DNA of 45,569 nt from an uncultured Oscillospiraceae bacterium (GCA_900547445.1 URGJ01000011.1:1-45569); one strand, 5' to 3'. Shown: positions 25,830-34,198, numbered from the stretch's first letter. Notes: generated by a model from the sequence alone, not told the origin. Translations and numbers: made by a program.

Positions 25830-27082
25830 TGGAATACGGTTGCATAGGCGAAAAGCTTACACATAGCTTTTCTAAAATAATTCATTCTAAGATTGCCGAT
25901 TATGCCTACGAGCTAAAGGAAATAGCCAAGGAAGACCTTGACATCTTTATGAAAAAGGCTGATTTTAAGGCGATAAATGTCACAATTCCCTATAAACAGG
26001 CGGTAATTCCTTACCTTTATGAAATAAGCGACACCGCGAAAAAAATCGGTGCGGTTAATACTATTGTAAATAGGGACGGCAAGCTTTACGGCTATAACAC
26101 CGATTACGAGGGTATGCGGGCGCTGATAAAAAGACAGGGCGCAAATTTGAAAAATAAAAAGGTTTTGGTTTTGGGCAGCGGCGGCACCTCAAAAACCGCG
26201 GCGGCCGTGGCGGAAAGCCTTGGGGCAAGTGAGGTATTGAGGGTATCCCGCGGAGGTAATGACGGCGCGGTAACATATGATTACGCGCTTGCACACCACT
26301 CTGACGCGGGGGCGATTATCAATACCACCCCCTGCGGAATGTTCCCTAATATCGGGGAGACGGCGGTAGATTTATCCCTTTTTACAAATTTGGAGTCTGT
26401 TACCGACGCAGTATACAATCCGCTTTGCTCCGCACTTGTTACTAAAGCACGCGAAAAGGGAATAAACGCGTCAGGCGGGCTTTATATGCTGGTAGCGCAG
26501 GCGGTTTTCGCCTCGGAAAAATTCACGGGAAATTCCATTCCCAAAAGCGTTACCGACAGCGTTTATAAAGAAATACTGCTTGATAAAAGAAATATCGTTT
26601 TAATCGGTATGCCCGGGTGCGGCAAGACAACGATAGGAAAATCGGTCGCAATGGAAACCAAAAAGAAATTTATCGACACCGATGACGAAATTGTAAAGAA
26701 AACCGGAATGTCTATTCCCGAAATTTTTGAAATATACGGCGAAAAGAAATTCCGAGAAATCGAATCGGAGGTTATAAAAGAGGTTGCGGCTTTGCAGTCG
26801 GCAGTAATAGCTACGGGCGGCGGAGCGGTACTTAATCCCCAAAACGTTTCCCTTTTAAAGGAAAACGGAATTATAGTATTTATAGACCGCCCGATAGACG
26901 ATTTGGTGACGACAGACGACCGCCCGCTATCCTCTAACAGAGAACTGCTTATAAAACGCTACAAGGAAAGATATTCTATTTATAAATCGTCCGCACAGGC
27001 GGAAATTAAGGCGGTCAAGGAATTAAACGCTAATATAGCGGCAGTAAAGGAGGCTTTCTTAAATGAAGATTTTGGTGATTAA
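25829..27082 (+). CDS. aroE-aroK: Shikimate dehydrogenase - shikimate kinase fusion
   Basis: 417 residues in one frame. Residues 1 to about 255 are AroE: GEKLTHSFSKIIH, the catalytic Lys in NVTIPYKQAV, YNTDYEG, NADP loop VLGSGGTSKTAAAV, and C-terminal GLYMLVAQAV. Residues about 258-417 are AroK: P-loop GMPGCGKTTIGK, IDTDDEIV, KFREIE, ATGGGAVL and DDRPL. Both active sites look complete. It reduces dehydroshikimate and then phosphorylates shikimate. The start ATG overlaps the aroC stop by one base (TAATG); an upstream extension inside aroC is rejected. It overlaps aroQ by 20 bases. Confidence 0.95.
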   Translation: MEYGCIGEKLTHSFSKIIHSKIADYAYELKEIAKEDLDIFMKKADFKAINVTIPYKQAVIPYLYEISDTAKKIGAVNTIVNRDGKLYGYNTDYEGMRALIKRQGANLKNKKVLVLGSGGTSKTAAAVAESLGASEVLRVSRGGNDGAVTYDYALAHHSDAGAIINTTPCGMFPNIGETAVDLSLFTNLESVTDAVYNPLCSALVTKAREKGINASGGLYMLVAQAVFASEKFTGNSIPKSVTDSVYKEILLDKRNIVLIGMPGCGKTTIGKSVAMETKKKFIDTDDEIVKKTGMSIPEIFEIYGEKKFREIESEVIKEVAALQSAVIATGGGAVLNPQNVSLLKENGIIVFIDRPIDDLVTTDDRPLSSNRELLIKRYKERYSIYKSSAQAEIKAVKELNANIAAVKEAFLNEDFGD

Positions 27083-27500
27083 CGGTCCTAATATTAATAT
27101 GTTAGGTATAAGAGAGCCCGGTATTTACGGCAAGGATAATTTTAATACCTTGTGTGAAACCGTAAAAGGCTATGCCAAGGAAAACGGAATTGAGGTAAAG
27201 CTCTTTCAATCCAATCACGAGGGTGCGCTTGTAGACGAAATTCAGGCGGCGTACGGCGTGTTTGACGGGATTGTGATTAACCCGGGGGCGTATACCCATA
27301 CGAGCATCGCCCTGCTTGACGCGGTAAAGGCGGTCTCTATTCCCACCGTTGAAGTTCATATCTCGGATGTTGCGAGCCGCGAGGACTTCAGACAGGTAAG
27401 CTTTATAAGAGCCGCCTGCCAAAAAACCATCTGCGGCCACGGCATTAAGGGATATACCGAGGCTATGGAATTTTTAAAGGAGAATTACGGGGAAATTTAG
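27063..27500 (+). CDS. aroQ: 3-Dehydroquinate dehydratase, type II
   Basis: 145 residues. It dehydrates dehydroquinate to dehydroshikimate. The family start ILVINGPNINMLGIREPGIYG holds the catalytic Tyr, followed by QSNHEGALVDEI, NPGAYTHTSIAL and EVHISDVASRE. GGAGG lies 10 bases before the ATG, inside the aroE-aroK gene. It abuts aroA without a gap. Confidence 0.97.
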   Translation: MKILVINGPNINMLGIREPGIYGKDNFNTLCETVKGYAKENGIEVKLFQSNHEGALVDEIQAAYGVFDGIVINPGAYTHTSIALLDAVKAVSIPTVEVHISDVASREDFRQVSFIRAACQKTICGHGIKGYTEAMEFLKENYGEI

Positions 27501-28709
27501 ATGGTTGTGACAATAAATAAAAGCACCGCTTTCGGCAGAGTGACAGCTCCTCCCTCCAAAAGTATGGCGCACAGGTACTTAATCTGCGCGGCGCTGTCTC
27601 CCGAAAGCGTTATTGAAGGCGTAGGCTTTTCGGAGGATATTAAGGCAACCCTTTGTTGCCTTGAGGCTCTGGGCGCTAATGTAGAAATAAAAGGAAATAC
27701 CGTCCGAATAGGCGGAATAGATATAGATAAGGTAATAAAAAGTGATAAGCTTTTCTGCAATGAGTCGGGCAGTACTCTAAGGTTTTTAATTCCGCTTTGT
27801 CTGCTTTTTAACAGGGAAATCACACTGTCGGGCAGTAAACGGCTTATGGAGCGTTCCCTTTCGGTATACGAAGATATTTGTGCCGCCGTGGGTTTGGAAT
27901 TTCGGCAAACACAGGATTCGGTCACGGTAAAGGGCAGATTAAAGGCGGGTAAATACTCTGTTAGGGGAGATGTTTCAAGCCAGTTTATAAGCGGACTGAT
28001 GTTTGCTCTGCCGCTTTTAGCTAATGACAGCGTTATCGATATTACGGGCGCGCTTGAGAGCGGCTCGTACCTCGGAATGACGGTAAAGGCGCTTGCCGAT
28101 TTCGGGGTGAGAATCAGCCGCACCGACGAGCATACGATATACATTAAGGGCAATCAAACCTATAAGCCGAGAGAGCTTACTGTTGAGGGAGATTATTCAA
28201 ACGCCGCGTTTTTTGACGCATTAAACGCATTAGGCGGCAATGTGGCGGTGTCCGGGCTTAAAAAGGATACCTGCCAGGGCGACGCGGTTTACAAAAAGCT
28301 GTTCGGCGAAATTGTGCGCGGCTGCCCCGAAATTGACATTTCCGACTGCCCCGATTTAGGTCCTGTGCTTATGGCGGCGGCGGCGGCTAACAACGGCGCG
28401 CATTTTACGGGTACCCACCGCCTTAAGATTAAGGAGAGCGACAGGGGGGCGGCTATGGCGGAGGAATTGGCTAAATTCGGCTGTAAAACCCTAATAGGCG
28501 ACAATGATATAACCGTTCACGCCTGTACCCTCAAAACCCCCGAATTGCCGCTCAACGGGCACAACGACCACAGGATTGTAATGTCCCTTGCGATTTTGTG
28601 TACCTTAACGGGCGGAAAAATATACGGTGCTCAGGCGGTTTCAAAAAGCTTTCCCGATTTCTTTGAGCGGTTTTCCTCGCTCGGCATTGATTTAGAGGTT
28701 GAAGAATAA
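27501..28709 (+). CDS. aroA: EPSP synthase (3-phosphoshikimate 1-carboxyvinyltransferase)
   Basis: 402 residues, somewhat shorter than the 427 of E. coli. It joins shikimate 3-phosphate with PEP. Visible motifs are PPSKSMAHRYLICAALS, NESGSTLRFLIPL, SSQFISGLMFALPLL, KESDRGAAMAEEL and NDHRIVMSLAIL. It begins directly after the aroQ stop and overlaps tyrA by one base (TAATG). Confidence 0.97.
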   Translation: MVVTINKSTAFGRVTAPPSKSMAHRYLICAALSPESVIEGVGFSEDIKATLCCLEALGANVEIKGNTVRIGGIDIDKVIKSDKLFCNESGSTLRFLIPLCLLFNREITLSGSKRLMERSLSVYEDICAAVGLEFRQTQDSVTVKGRLKAGKYSVRGDVSSQFISGLMFALPLLANDSVIDITGALESGSYLGMTVKALADFGVRISRTDEHTIYIKGNQTYKPRELTVEGDYSNAAFFDALNALGGNVAVSGLKKDTCQGDAVYKKLFGEIVRGCPEIDISDCPDLGPVLMAAAAANNGAHFTGTHRLKIKESDRGAAMAEELAKFGCKTLIGDNDITVHACTLKTPELPLNGHNDHRIVMSLAILCTLTGGKIYGAQAVSKSFPDFFERFSSLGIDLEVEE

Positions 28710-29569
28710 TGAAGTTAAACAAGGATATGAACATATTAATAGTTGGCTTAGGTCTTTTGGGCGGAAGCTATGCAGAGGCCCTTAAAAAGCAGGGCTATAA
28801 GGTAAGCGCGATAACGAGAAGCCGCTCCTCGGTGGATTTCGCCCTCAGTAAAGGGATAATCAATTACGGTACTACCGAGATTGAGCCCCGTTTGCTCGGA
28901 AATGCAGATTTGGTTGTGTTCGCCCTTTATCCCCATGTCTTTATTGATTGGATAAAGAAGAATCAACACCTCTTGAAAAGCGGCGCGGTAATCACCGATG
29001 TTACGGGGGTTAAGGGCTGTATTGTCGGCAAAATTCAGGAAATTTTGCGTGACGACGTGGAGTTTATCGCCGCCCACCCGATGGCCGGCAGAGAGGTCTG
29101 CGGAGTACAGAACAGCACCGACGAGATTTTTAAAGGCGCTAATTACATTGTAGTTCCGACCGAAAAAAATACTATGTCGGCAATTCAGCTTTGCCGTGAT
29201 TTGGGCGAAAAATTGGGCTTTCGGCAGGTGTCCGAGCTGTCGGTAGAAATGCACGATAAAATGATAGCCTTTTTGTCTCAGCTTACCCACTGTATCGCCG
29301 TTTCGCTTATGTGCTGTAACAACACGCCCGACCTTGAGTATTACACGGGCGATTCGTTCAGGGATCTAACAAGAATTGCTAAAATTAACGATGAGATGTG
29401 GAGCGAATTATTCCTTGACAATAAGGACGCATTGCTTGCCGAAATGGAGCGTTTCAGAGCTTCCTTTGACGAGCTATACGAAAAAATCAAATTGGGTGAC
29501 CGCGAAGGTATGCGCGAGATGATGAGAACCTCCACCGAGCGCAGAAAACGCTTTGACAAGCACATTTAA
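28709..29569 (+). CDS. tyrA: Prephenate dehydrogenase
   Basis: 286 residues. It oxidises prephenate to 4-hydroxyphenylpyruvate with NAD+. The nucleotide loop is VGLGLLGGSYAEALKK; HPMAGREVCG and the helical C-terminal dimer domain with FLSQLTHCIAVSL fit the family. There is no chorismate mutase or ACT extension, so mutase activity must come from PheA and control from elsewhere. ATG 28709 is used; ATG 28727 (six codons in) is possible. Confidence 0.95.
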   Translation: MKLNKDMNILIVGLGLLGGSYAEALKKQGYKVSAITRSRSSVDFALSKGIINYGTTEIEPRLLGNADLVVFALYPHVFIDWIKKNQHLLKSGAVITDVTGVKGCIVGKIQEILRDDVEFIAAHPMAGREVCGVQNSTDEIFKGANYIVVPTEKNTMSAIQLCRDLGEKLGFRQVSELSVEMHDKMIAFLSQLTHCIAVSLMCCNNTPDLEYYTGDSFRDLTRIAKINDEMWSELFLDNKDALLAEMERFRASFDELYEKIKLGDREGMREMMRTSTERRKRFDKHI

Positions 29570-29582
29570 GGAGGAATTTCAA

Positions 29583-30614
29583 ATGAATATGACATTTAAA
29601 AGAAAGCTTCCCATTCCTCAGCAAATAAAAACCCGTTATCCGGTAACCGAAGAAATGGCAAGGGTTAAGGCAGAGCGAGACGAGGAATTAAGAAAAATTT
29701 TTATGGGCGAATCGGATAAATTTATCCTTGTAATAGGTCCCTGCTCGGCGGACAGCCGCGAGCCCGTACTCGATTACATATCGCGCCTTCGCACGGTTCA
29801 GGACGAGGTTAAGGATAAAATACTTATAGTCCCGCGAATTTACACAAACAAGCCACGCACCACGGGCGACGGCTACAAGGGTATGCTCCATCAGCCCGAC
29901 CCCAACGAGACCCCCGATATGCTAAAGGGTATTGTGGCAATAAGAGAGCTTCATATGGCGGCATTAAGCGACTACGGCTTTTCCTGCGCGGACGAAATGC
30001 TCTACCCCGATAATCACCGTTATCTTTCGGATTTGCTTTCCTATGTAGCGGTAGGCGCCCGCTCGGTTGAAAACCAACAGCACAGGCTAACCGCCAGCGG
30101 TCTTGACATTCCGGTAGGAATGAAAAACCCCACAAGCGGCGACCTTAGCATTATGATGAACTCGATAACCGCCGCACAGCATCCCCACACCTTTATTTAC
30201 CGCGGTTGGGAGGTTGACAGCTTCGGTAACCCGTACGCCCACGCAATACTGCGCGGATATATCGATTTTGCGGGCAAGAGCGTTTCAAACTACCACTATG
30301 AGGATTTAGTAAAGCTTTACGAGCTTTACGGCAAATCAGGACTTCAAAATCCCGCCGTTATAGTAGATACAAACCACGCTAATTCGGGCAAGCAATGCCT
30401 TGAACAGGTGAGAATTGCCAAAGACGTTGTATACAGCTGTAATCATAACAAGGATATTCGCTCAATGGTAAAAGGACTTATGATTGAAAGCTATATAGAG
30501 GACGGCGCGCAGAAGATAGGGGAGCATATCTACGGCAAGTCTATAACCGACCCCTGCCTTGGCTGGGAAAAGACAAAGAAGCTTATCTGTAAAATAGCCG
30601 ATACATTGAAATAA
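29583..30614 (+). CDS. aroF: DAHP synthase, class I alpha (AroFGH-like)
   Basis: 343 residues. It condenses PEP and erythrose 4-phosphate, the entry step. GPCSADSREPVLDYI, PRTTGDGYKGML, and the metal-binding DTNHANSGK show the E. coli-type enzyme with the N-terminal extension that carries feedback control in that class. Which amino acid inhibits it is not evident. The ATG at 29583 follows AGGAGG; the ten-codon upstream reading overlaps tyrA. The entry enzyme stands near the end of the operon. Confidence 0.96.
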   Translation: MNMTFKRKLPIPQQIKTRYPVTEEMARVKAERDEELRKIFMGESDKFILVIGPCSADSREPVLDYISRLRTVQDEVKDKILIVPRIYTNKPRTTGDGYKGMLHQPDPNETPDMLKGIVAIRELHMAALSDYGFSCADEMLYPDNHRYLSDLLSYVAVGARSVENQQHRLTASGLDIPVGMKNPTSGDLSIMMNSITAAQHPHTFIYRGWEVDSFGNPYAHAILRGYIDFAGKSVSNYHYEDLVKLYELYGKSGLQNPAVIVDTNHANSGKQCLEQVRIAKDVVYSCNHNKDIRSMVKGLMIESYIEDGAQKIGEHIYGKSITDPCLGWEKTKKLICKIADTLK

Positions 30615-30618
30615 GGTG

Positions 30619-31041
30619 ATGAAAACGGAAAAATATAAGCACAAGGTTCAGTATTACGAAACCGATAAAATGGGGTTTGTCCATCATTCTAACTACATCC
30701 GTTGGTTTGAAGAGGCAAGGAGCGACTTTTTTGACAAAATCGGCGCGCCGTATTCGCATACAGAAAGTATGGGAATAATAAGTCCTGTGCTTTCGGTTAG
30801 CTGTGATTATAAAAAATCCTGCCATTACGGTGAGGAAGTAATTATTGAAACCACCCTCGAAAAGGTGGGAAACGTCAAGTTTTTTGTAAGCTATAAGGTT
30901 ATGTCCGAGGACGGAGAGCTGCGCGCCACGGGTACCTCCTCCCATTGCTTTTTGAACAGCGAGGGGCAGGTTGTCTCGCTTAAACGCGTCCGTCCCGAGC
31001 TTTTTGAGCTAATGCTCCAAAATATCGGAAAAACGGTATAA
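30619..31041 (+). CDS. Acyl-CoA thioesterase, 4HBT/YbgC family
   Basis: 140 residues of the hot-dog fold with the YbgC/FcbC-type active stretch YYETDKMGFVHHSNYIRWFEEARSDFF. It hydrolyses acyl-CoA or acyl-ACP thioesters; the substrate is unknown. It follows DAHP synthase by 4 bases and is probably co-transcribed, but a link with aromatic metabolism is not obvious (4-hydroxybenzoyl-CoA hydrolysis is one family activity). The start at ATG 30619 is close to AAGG; the GTG at 30616 is possible. Confidence 0.85.
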   Translation: MKTEKYKHKVQYYETDKMGFVHHSNYIRWFEEARSDFFDKIGAPYSHTESMGIISPVLSVSCDYKKSCHYGEEVIIETTLEKVGNVKFFVSYKVMSEDGELRATGTSSHCFLNSEGQVVSLKRVRPELFELMLQNIGKTV

Positions 31042-31066
31042 AATTGAATTTTTCTTTAAAAATCTG

Positions 31067-31082
31067 CCGATAATATTATCGG
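31067..31082. promoter_or_regulatory. Perfect 16-bp palindrome overlapping a ribosome binding site
   Basis: CCGATAATATTATCGG is its own complement and runs into GGTGA, the ribosome binding site of the next gene. It could be a protein operator or a small hairpin (6-bp stem, 4-base loop). Its right 13 bases nearly match those before the gene at 16794. Confidence 0.55.
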
Positions 31083-31090
31083 TGAGCGAT

Positions 31091-31696
31091 TTGAAAAGAA
31101 AAATATTCGGAATAATTAAGCTTTTAAGCTTGTTAGTTATCTGCTGCTCGCTGTTTGTGGGCGGCGGATATTTGTATCTGCAAAAAAGCTTCAAAGAGAC
31201 GGAAAACAAGGTTTCAAGCGTGCCTTACAGCTTTTCCGCCCCCGAAAGCAAGGGAATAATGCTTGATATTTGCGGCGGCCTTACCTTTTTATACCTTGAT
31301 TTTGAGGATGAAAGGCTGACGGTGATTATTCCGCCCGAAACGGAATATGAGGGAGAAATTTTCGGCTATCCGATAGATTTTACCGTTAAGACAGATTACG
31401 GCTTTGTCGCCTCGGCAGTTGATTCTGCCGACGGTATAGAGCTTAATATAAACGGCGAAACGCTAAGATTTACGGGAGTTCAGGTTGCGGATATTTTAAG
31501 CCGTACGGTCGATACCTCGGAAATAAAACGGCAGATAATAACGGCTCTGCTTAAAAAAATCGGCGAAAACGGCATAGACAGCGAGTTTTTTACCTTTCTT
31601 GTTGAAAGCACCGATACCGATATTACCGTTCCCGACTGCTATTACTGGGAAAAATATATAACAAAGCTTTGCAAAAACGGCGGAATCATTAATTGA
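31091..31696 (+). CDS. Hypothetical protein with N-terminal membrane anchor
   Basis: 201 residues when started at TTG 31091, which GGTGA (31081-31085) supports; GTG 31082 overlaps that site. A signal-anchor helix (about 7-30, with two adjacent Cys) is followed by an extracytoplasmic domain rich in beta strands and acidic residues. I do not recognise the family; there is some feel of LCP or spore-associated membrane proteins but no motif to support it. It stands alone between the aromatic operon and glnN, and its stop codon TGA forms part of the glnN -35 box. Confidence 0.65.
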   Translation: MKRKIFGIIKLLSLLVICCSLFVGGGYLYLQKSFKETENKVSSVPYSFSAPESKGIMLDICGGLTFLYLDFEDERLTVIIPPETEYEGEIFGYPIDFTVKTDYGFVASAVDSADGIELNINGETLRFTGVQVADILSRTVDTSEIKRQIITALLKKIGENGIDSEFFTFLVESTDTDITVPDCYYWEKYITKLCKNGGIIN

Positions 31697-31721
31697 CAAA
31701 CCGCCGTTTTGCAGTTATACT
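31693..31721 (+). promoter_or_regulatory. Promoter of glnN
   Basis: TTGACA (31693-31698, perfect), 17 bases, TATACT (31716-31721, 5/6). The -35 contains the stop codon of the preceding gene. A leader of about 25 bases leads to GGAGG; no nitrogen-regulatory site is obvious. Confidence 0.88.
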
Positions 31722-31752
31722 ATATATTAGATTTATAAACGGAGGTATGTTC

Positions 31753-33843
31753 TTGGATAAGGTAAGCGAGATTTTCGGCACTAACGTATTTAACGATTCG
31801 GTGATGATTGAAAGACTCCCTAAGGATACATACAAAACTTTAAAAGCCGCTATAAAAGAGGGCAAAGGTATTGACAGCAGTATCGCCGACACGGTTGCCG
31901 CGGCTATGAAGGACTGGGCAATTGAAAAGGGTGCTACACATTACACCCACTGGTTTCAGCCCTTAACGGGCATTACCGCCGAAAAGCACGACAGCTTTAT
32001 TTCCCCTACGGGAGACGGTAATATAATAATGGAGTTTTCGGGCAAGGAGCTTATTAAGGGCGAACCTGACGCTTCCTCATTTCCGTCGGGTGGGCTTCGC
32101 GCAACCTTTGAGGCGAGGGGTTATACCGCCTGGGACCCGAGCTCCTATGCTTTTGTAAAGGATGATACCCTTTGCATTCCGACTGCGTTCTGTTCATACT
32201 GCGGCGAGGCGCTTGACCAGAAGACGCCGCTACTTCGCAGCATGGACGCTATAAACAAGCAGGCTCTCAGGATTGTACGCCTTTTCGGCATGGATGATGT
32301 TAAGCGCGTAAACACCACGGTAGGCCCCGAGCAGGAGTATTTTCTTGTTGATAAGGCTATGTACGATAAGCGCCCCGACCTGATTTTCTGCGGAAGAACC
32401 CTTATAGGCACTATGCCGCCCAAGGGTCAGGAGATGGACGACCATTATTTCGGCGTTTTAAAGCCGAGGGTAGCCGCCTTTATGCGCGACCTTGACAATG
32501 AGCTTTGGAAGCTCGGAGTGCTTGCAAAGACCGAGCATAACGAGGTGGCTCCCGCACAGCACGAGTTGGCGCCTATATTTACAACCACCAATATTGCCGC
32601 CGACCATAACCAGCTTACAATGGAGATAATGAAAAAGACCGCTTTAAAGCACGGGCTTGTCTGCCTTTTGCACGAGAAACCGTTTGACGGCGTAAACGGA
32701 AGCGGAAAACATAATAACTGGTCGCTTTCAACCGACACGGGTATTAATTTCCTTAAGCCCGGCAAAAATCCGGGTGAAAACTCACTCTTTTTGCTGACGC
32801 TTGCGGCGGTTATCAAAGGCGTTGACGAGCATCAGGACCTACTCAGAATATCGGTTGCTACAGCGGGAAACGACCACCGCTTAGGCGCAAACGAGGCGCC
32901 GCCCGCCATTATTTCGATGTTTTTGGGAGACGAGCTTACAGATTTGCTGCTGTCTATTGAAAACGGCACTCACCACGATAATGCCGAAAAGGTTAAAATG
33001 ACCGTAGGCGCAGATATTATTCCGCTCTTCGGCCGCGATAACACCGACCGTAACCGCACCTCGCCGTTTGCCTTCACGGGAAATAAGTTTGAGTTCAGAA
33101 TGTTGGGCTCGGCGTCATCTATTTCAGATACCAATGTAATGCTTAATACAATGATTGCTGACGTTTTCTCGCAGTTTGCGGACAGGCTTGAAAAAGCGGA
33201 CGATTTTGATAAAGAGCTTCATAACATAATTAAGGAAACCGTTTCGGAGCATAAGCGCATAATCTTTAACGGCGACGGCTACTCCGACGAATGGAAGGAG
33301 GAGGCAAAAAGGCGGGGACTCTTAAATCTTGAAAGCACGGTAGACGCTTTACCGCTCCTTAAAACCGAGGAAAACATCGCAATGTTTGAGCGTCACGGTG
33401 TTTTGAGCCGCGCGGAAATCAATTCAAGAGTTGATATTGTTCTTGAAAATTATGCTAAGATTATCCATATTGAGGCGCTGACACTTATTGAGATGATGAA
33501 CCGTGAGGTAATCCCCGCGATAACCGAGTACAACAGCCGCCTTTGCACCGCGCTTATCAACAGGCGCAGTTTAGGTCTTAAATTCGACGAATTGGCGGAT
33601 ACCGAGATTATCGCCCGTCTTTCAGCAGCCGAGACCGAGATATATAAGCTTACAGGCGACCTTAAAATGGCGGTTATGTCGGCGGAGAAAATCCCTGATA
33701 TGCATGACCGTGCTACAGAGTACCATGACAGGGTTCTGAAGCTTATGAACGATATTCGCAAATATTCCGACAGCGCAGAAGCGGTCGTTTCAAAGGATTG
33801 CTGGCCCTATCCGAGCTACGGCGAGCTGTTATTTAATATCTGA
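31753..33843 (+). CDS. glnN: Glutamine synthetase type III
   Basis: 696 residues, as expected for GSIII, which is much longer than GlnA. It makes Gln from Glu and ammonia with ATP. Family motifs include GPEQEYFLVD, HNEVAPAQHELAP, VNGSGKHNNWSLST and GNDHRLGANEAPPAII. The start is TTG 31753 with GGAGG seven bases upstream, giving MDKVSEIFGTNVF; the ATG at 31747 touches the ribosome binding site. It is a single-gene transcript with its own promoter and terminator. GSIII is frequent in Bacteroidetes, cyanobacteria and gut Clostridia. Confidence 0.97.
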   Translation: MDKVSEIFGTNVFNDSVMIERLPKDTYKTLKAAIKEGKGIDSSIADTVAAAMKDWAIEKGATHYTHWFQPLTGITAEKHDSFISPTGDGNIIMEFSGKELIKGEPDASSFPSGGLRATFEARGYTAWDPSSYAFVKDDTLCIPTAFCSYCGEALDQKTPLLRSMDAINKQALRIVRLFGMDDVKRVNTTVGPEQEYFLVDKAMYDKRPDLIFCGRTLIGTMPPKGQEMDDHYFGVLKPRVAAFMRDLDNELWKLGVLAKTEHNEVAPAQHELAPIFTTTNIAADHNQLTMEIMKKTALKHGLVCLLHEKPFDGVNGSGKHNNWSLSTDTGINFLKPGKNPGENSLFLLTLAAVIKGVDEHQDLLRISVATAGNDHRLGANEAPPAIISMFLGDELTDLLLSIENGTHHDNAEKVKMTVGADIIPLFGRDNTDRNRTSPFAFTGNKFEFRMLGSASSISDTNVMLNTMIADVFSQFADRLEKADDFDKELHNIIKETVSEHKRIIFNGDGYSDEWKEEAKRRGLLNLESTVDALPLLKTEENIAMFERHGVLSRAEINSRVDIVLENYAKIIHIEALTLIEMMNREVIPAITEYNSRLCTALINRRSLGLKFDELADTEIIARLSAAETEIYKLTGDLKMAVMSAEKIPDMHDRATEYHDRVLKLMNDIRKYSDSAEAVVSKDCWPYPSYGELLFNI

Positions 33844-33851
33844 TATGTTAT

Positions 33852-33886
33852 AAAAAACGGATGCCTTTCGGCACCCGTTTTTTTTT
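33852..33886 (+). terminator. Terminator after glnN
   Basis: AAAAAACGG-A-TGCC pairs with GGCA-C-CCGTTTTTT around a TTTC loop, with one A-C mismatch and a long T run. It also lies just after the stop of the minus-strand Cys-rich gene. Confidence 0.9.
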
Positions 33887-33903
33887 ATAAACCTTACGGA
33901 TTA

Positions 33904-34032
33904 TCAGCAGCCGCAACCGCAGTTGTTGTCACAGCCACAGCCGGAGTTTCCGCCCCAGCCGCCGCAGCAGCAGAGTATGAGTATTAAGATGATAATCCAG
34001 GTGCAGCCACCGCCGAAACAATTATTGTTCAT
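33904..34032 (-). CDS. Small Cys/Gly-rich hydrophobic protein (42 aa)
   Basis: A 43-codon frame on the minus strand begins ATG at 34032 with a strong AAGGAGG eight bases upstream. The product has an Asn-rich start, a short hydrophobic core (TWIIILILILCCC) and a C-terminal tail of CG/GC repeats; 10 of 42 residues are Cys. Similar tiny Cys-rich proteins occur in sporulating Clostridia and Bacilli, where some are spore-coat related, but I cannot name a family for this one. The good ribosome binding site and clear composition argue it is real. It is divergent from ctsR and convergent with glnN. Confidence 0.7.
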   Translation of the reverse strand: MNNNCFGGGCTWIIILILILCCCGGWGGNSGCGCDNNCGCGC

Positions 34033-34136
34033 TATAAAAGACCTCCTTTTTTGTCTTCATCACATACTATGCTAATACTTAAAATAGTGTTACAATAAGC
34101 CACGTCTAAAAAATTTTTAAAAAAATTAAAAAAGTA

Positions 34137-34153
34137 TTTGACTTTTCCTGACT
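34137..34153 (-). promoter_or_regulatory. CtsR box 1 (minus orientation), overlapping the -35
   Basis: Read on the minus strand it is AGTCAGGAAAAGTCAAA, matching the CtsR heptad direct repeat (RGTCAAA-NAN-RGTCAAA) except for GG at the end of the first heptad. It covers the -35 box TTGACT. Confidence 0.82.
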
Positions 34154-34165
34154 TTGGTGTATAAT
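34138..34165 (+). promoter_or_regulatory. Promoter of the ctsR operon
   Basis: TTGACT (34138-34143), 16 bases, TATAAT (34160-34165). It lies between two mirror-image CtsR boxes, so autorepression by CtsR and heat induction are expected. Confidence 0.85.
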
Positions 34166-34168
34166 AAT

Positions 34169-34185
34169 AGTCAGGAAAGGTCAAA
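34169..34185 (+). promoter_or_regulatory. CtsR box 2 (plus orientation), at the transcription start
   Basis: AGTCAGG-AAA-GGTCAAA, the CtsR heptad repeat, 16 of 17 bases identical to box 1 but inverted relative to it. Binding here would block initiation. Confidence 0.85.
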
Positions 34186-34198
34186 AGAGGTGTTCGAA

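Noticed and set aside
25184..25885. 233-codon minus-strand open frame inside aroC
   Set aside because: It is antisense to a fully recognisable chorismate synthase and is a by-product of codon bias.
31091..31696. LytR-CpsA-Psr family assignment
   Set aside because: The general layout (anchor helix plus outer domain) fits, but none of the conserved Arg/Asp motifs of that family can be seen.
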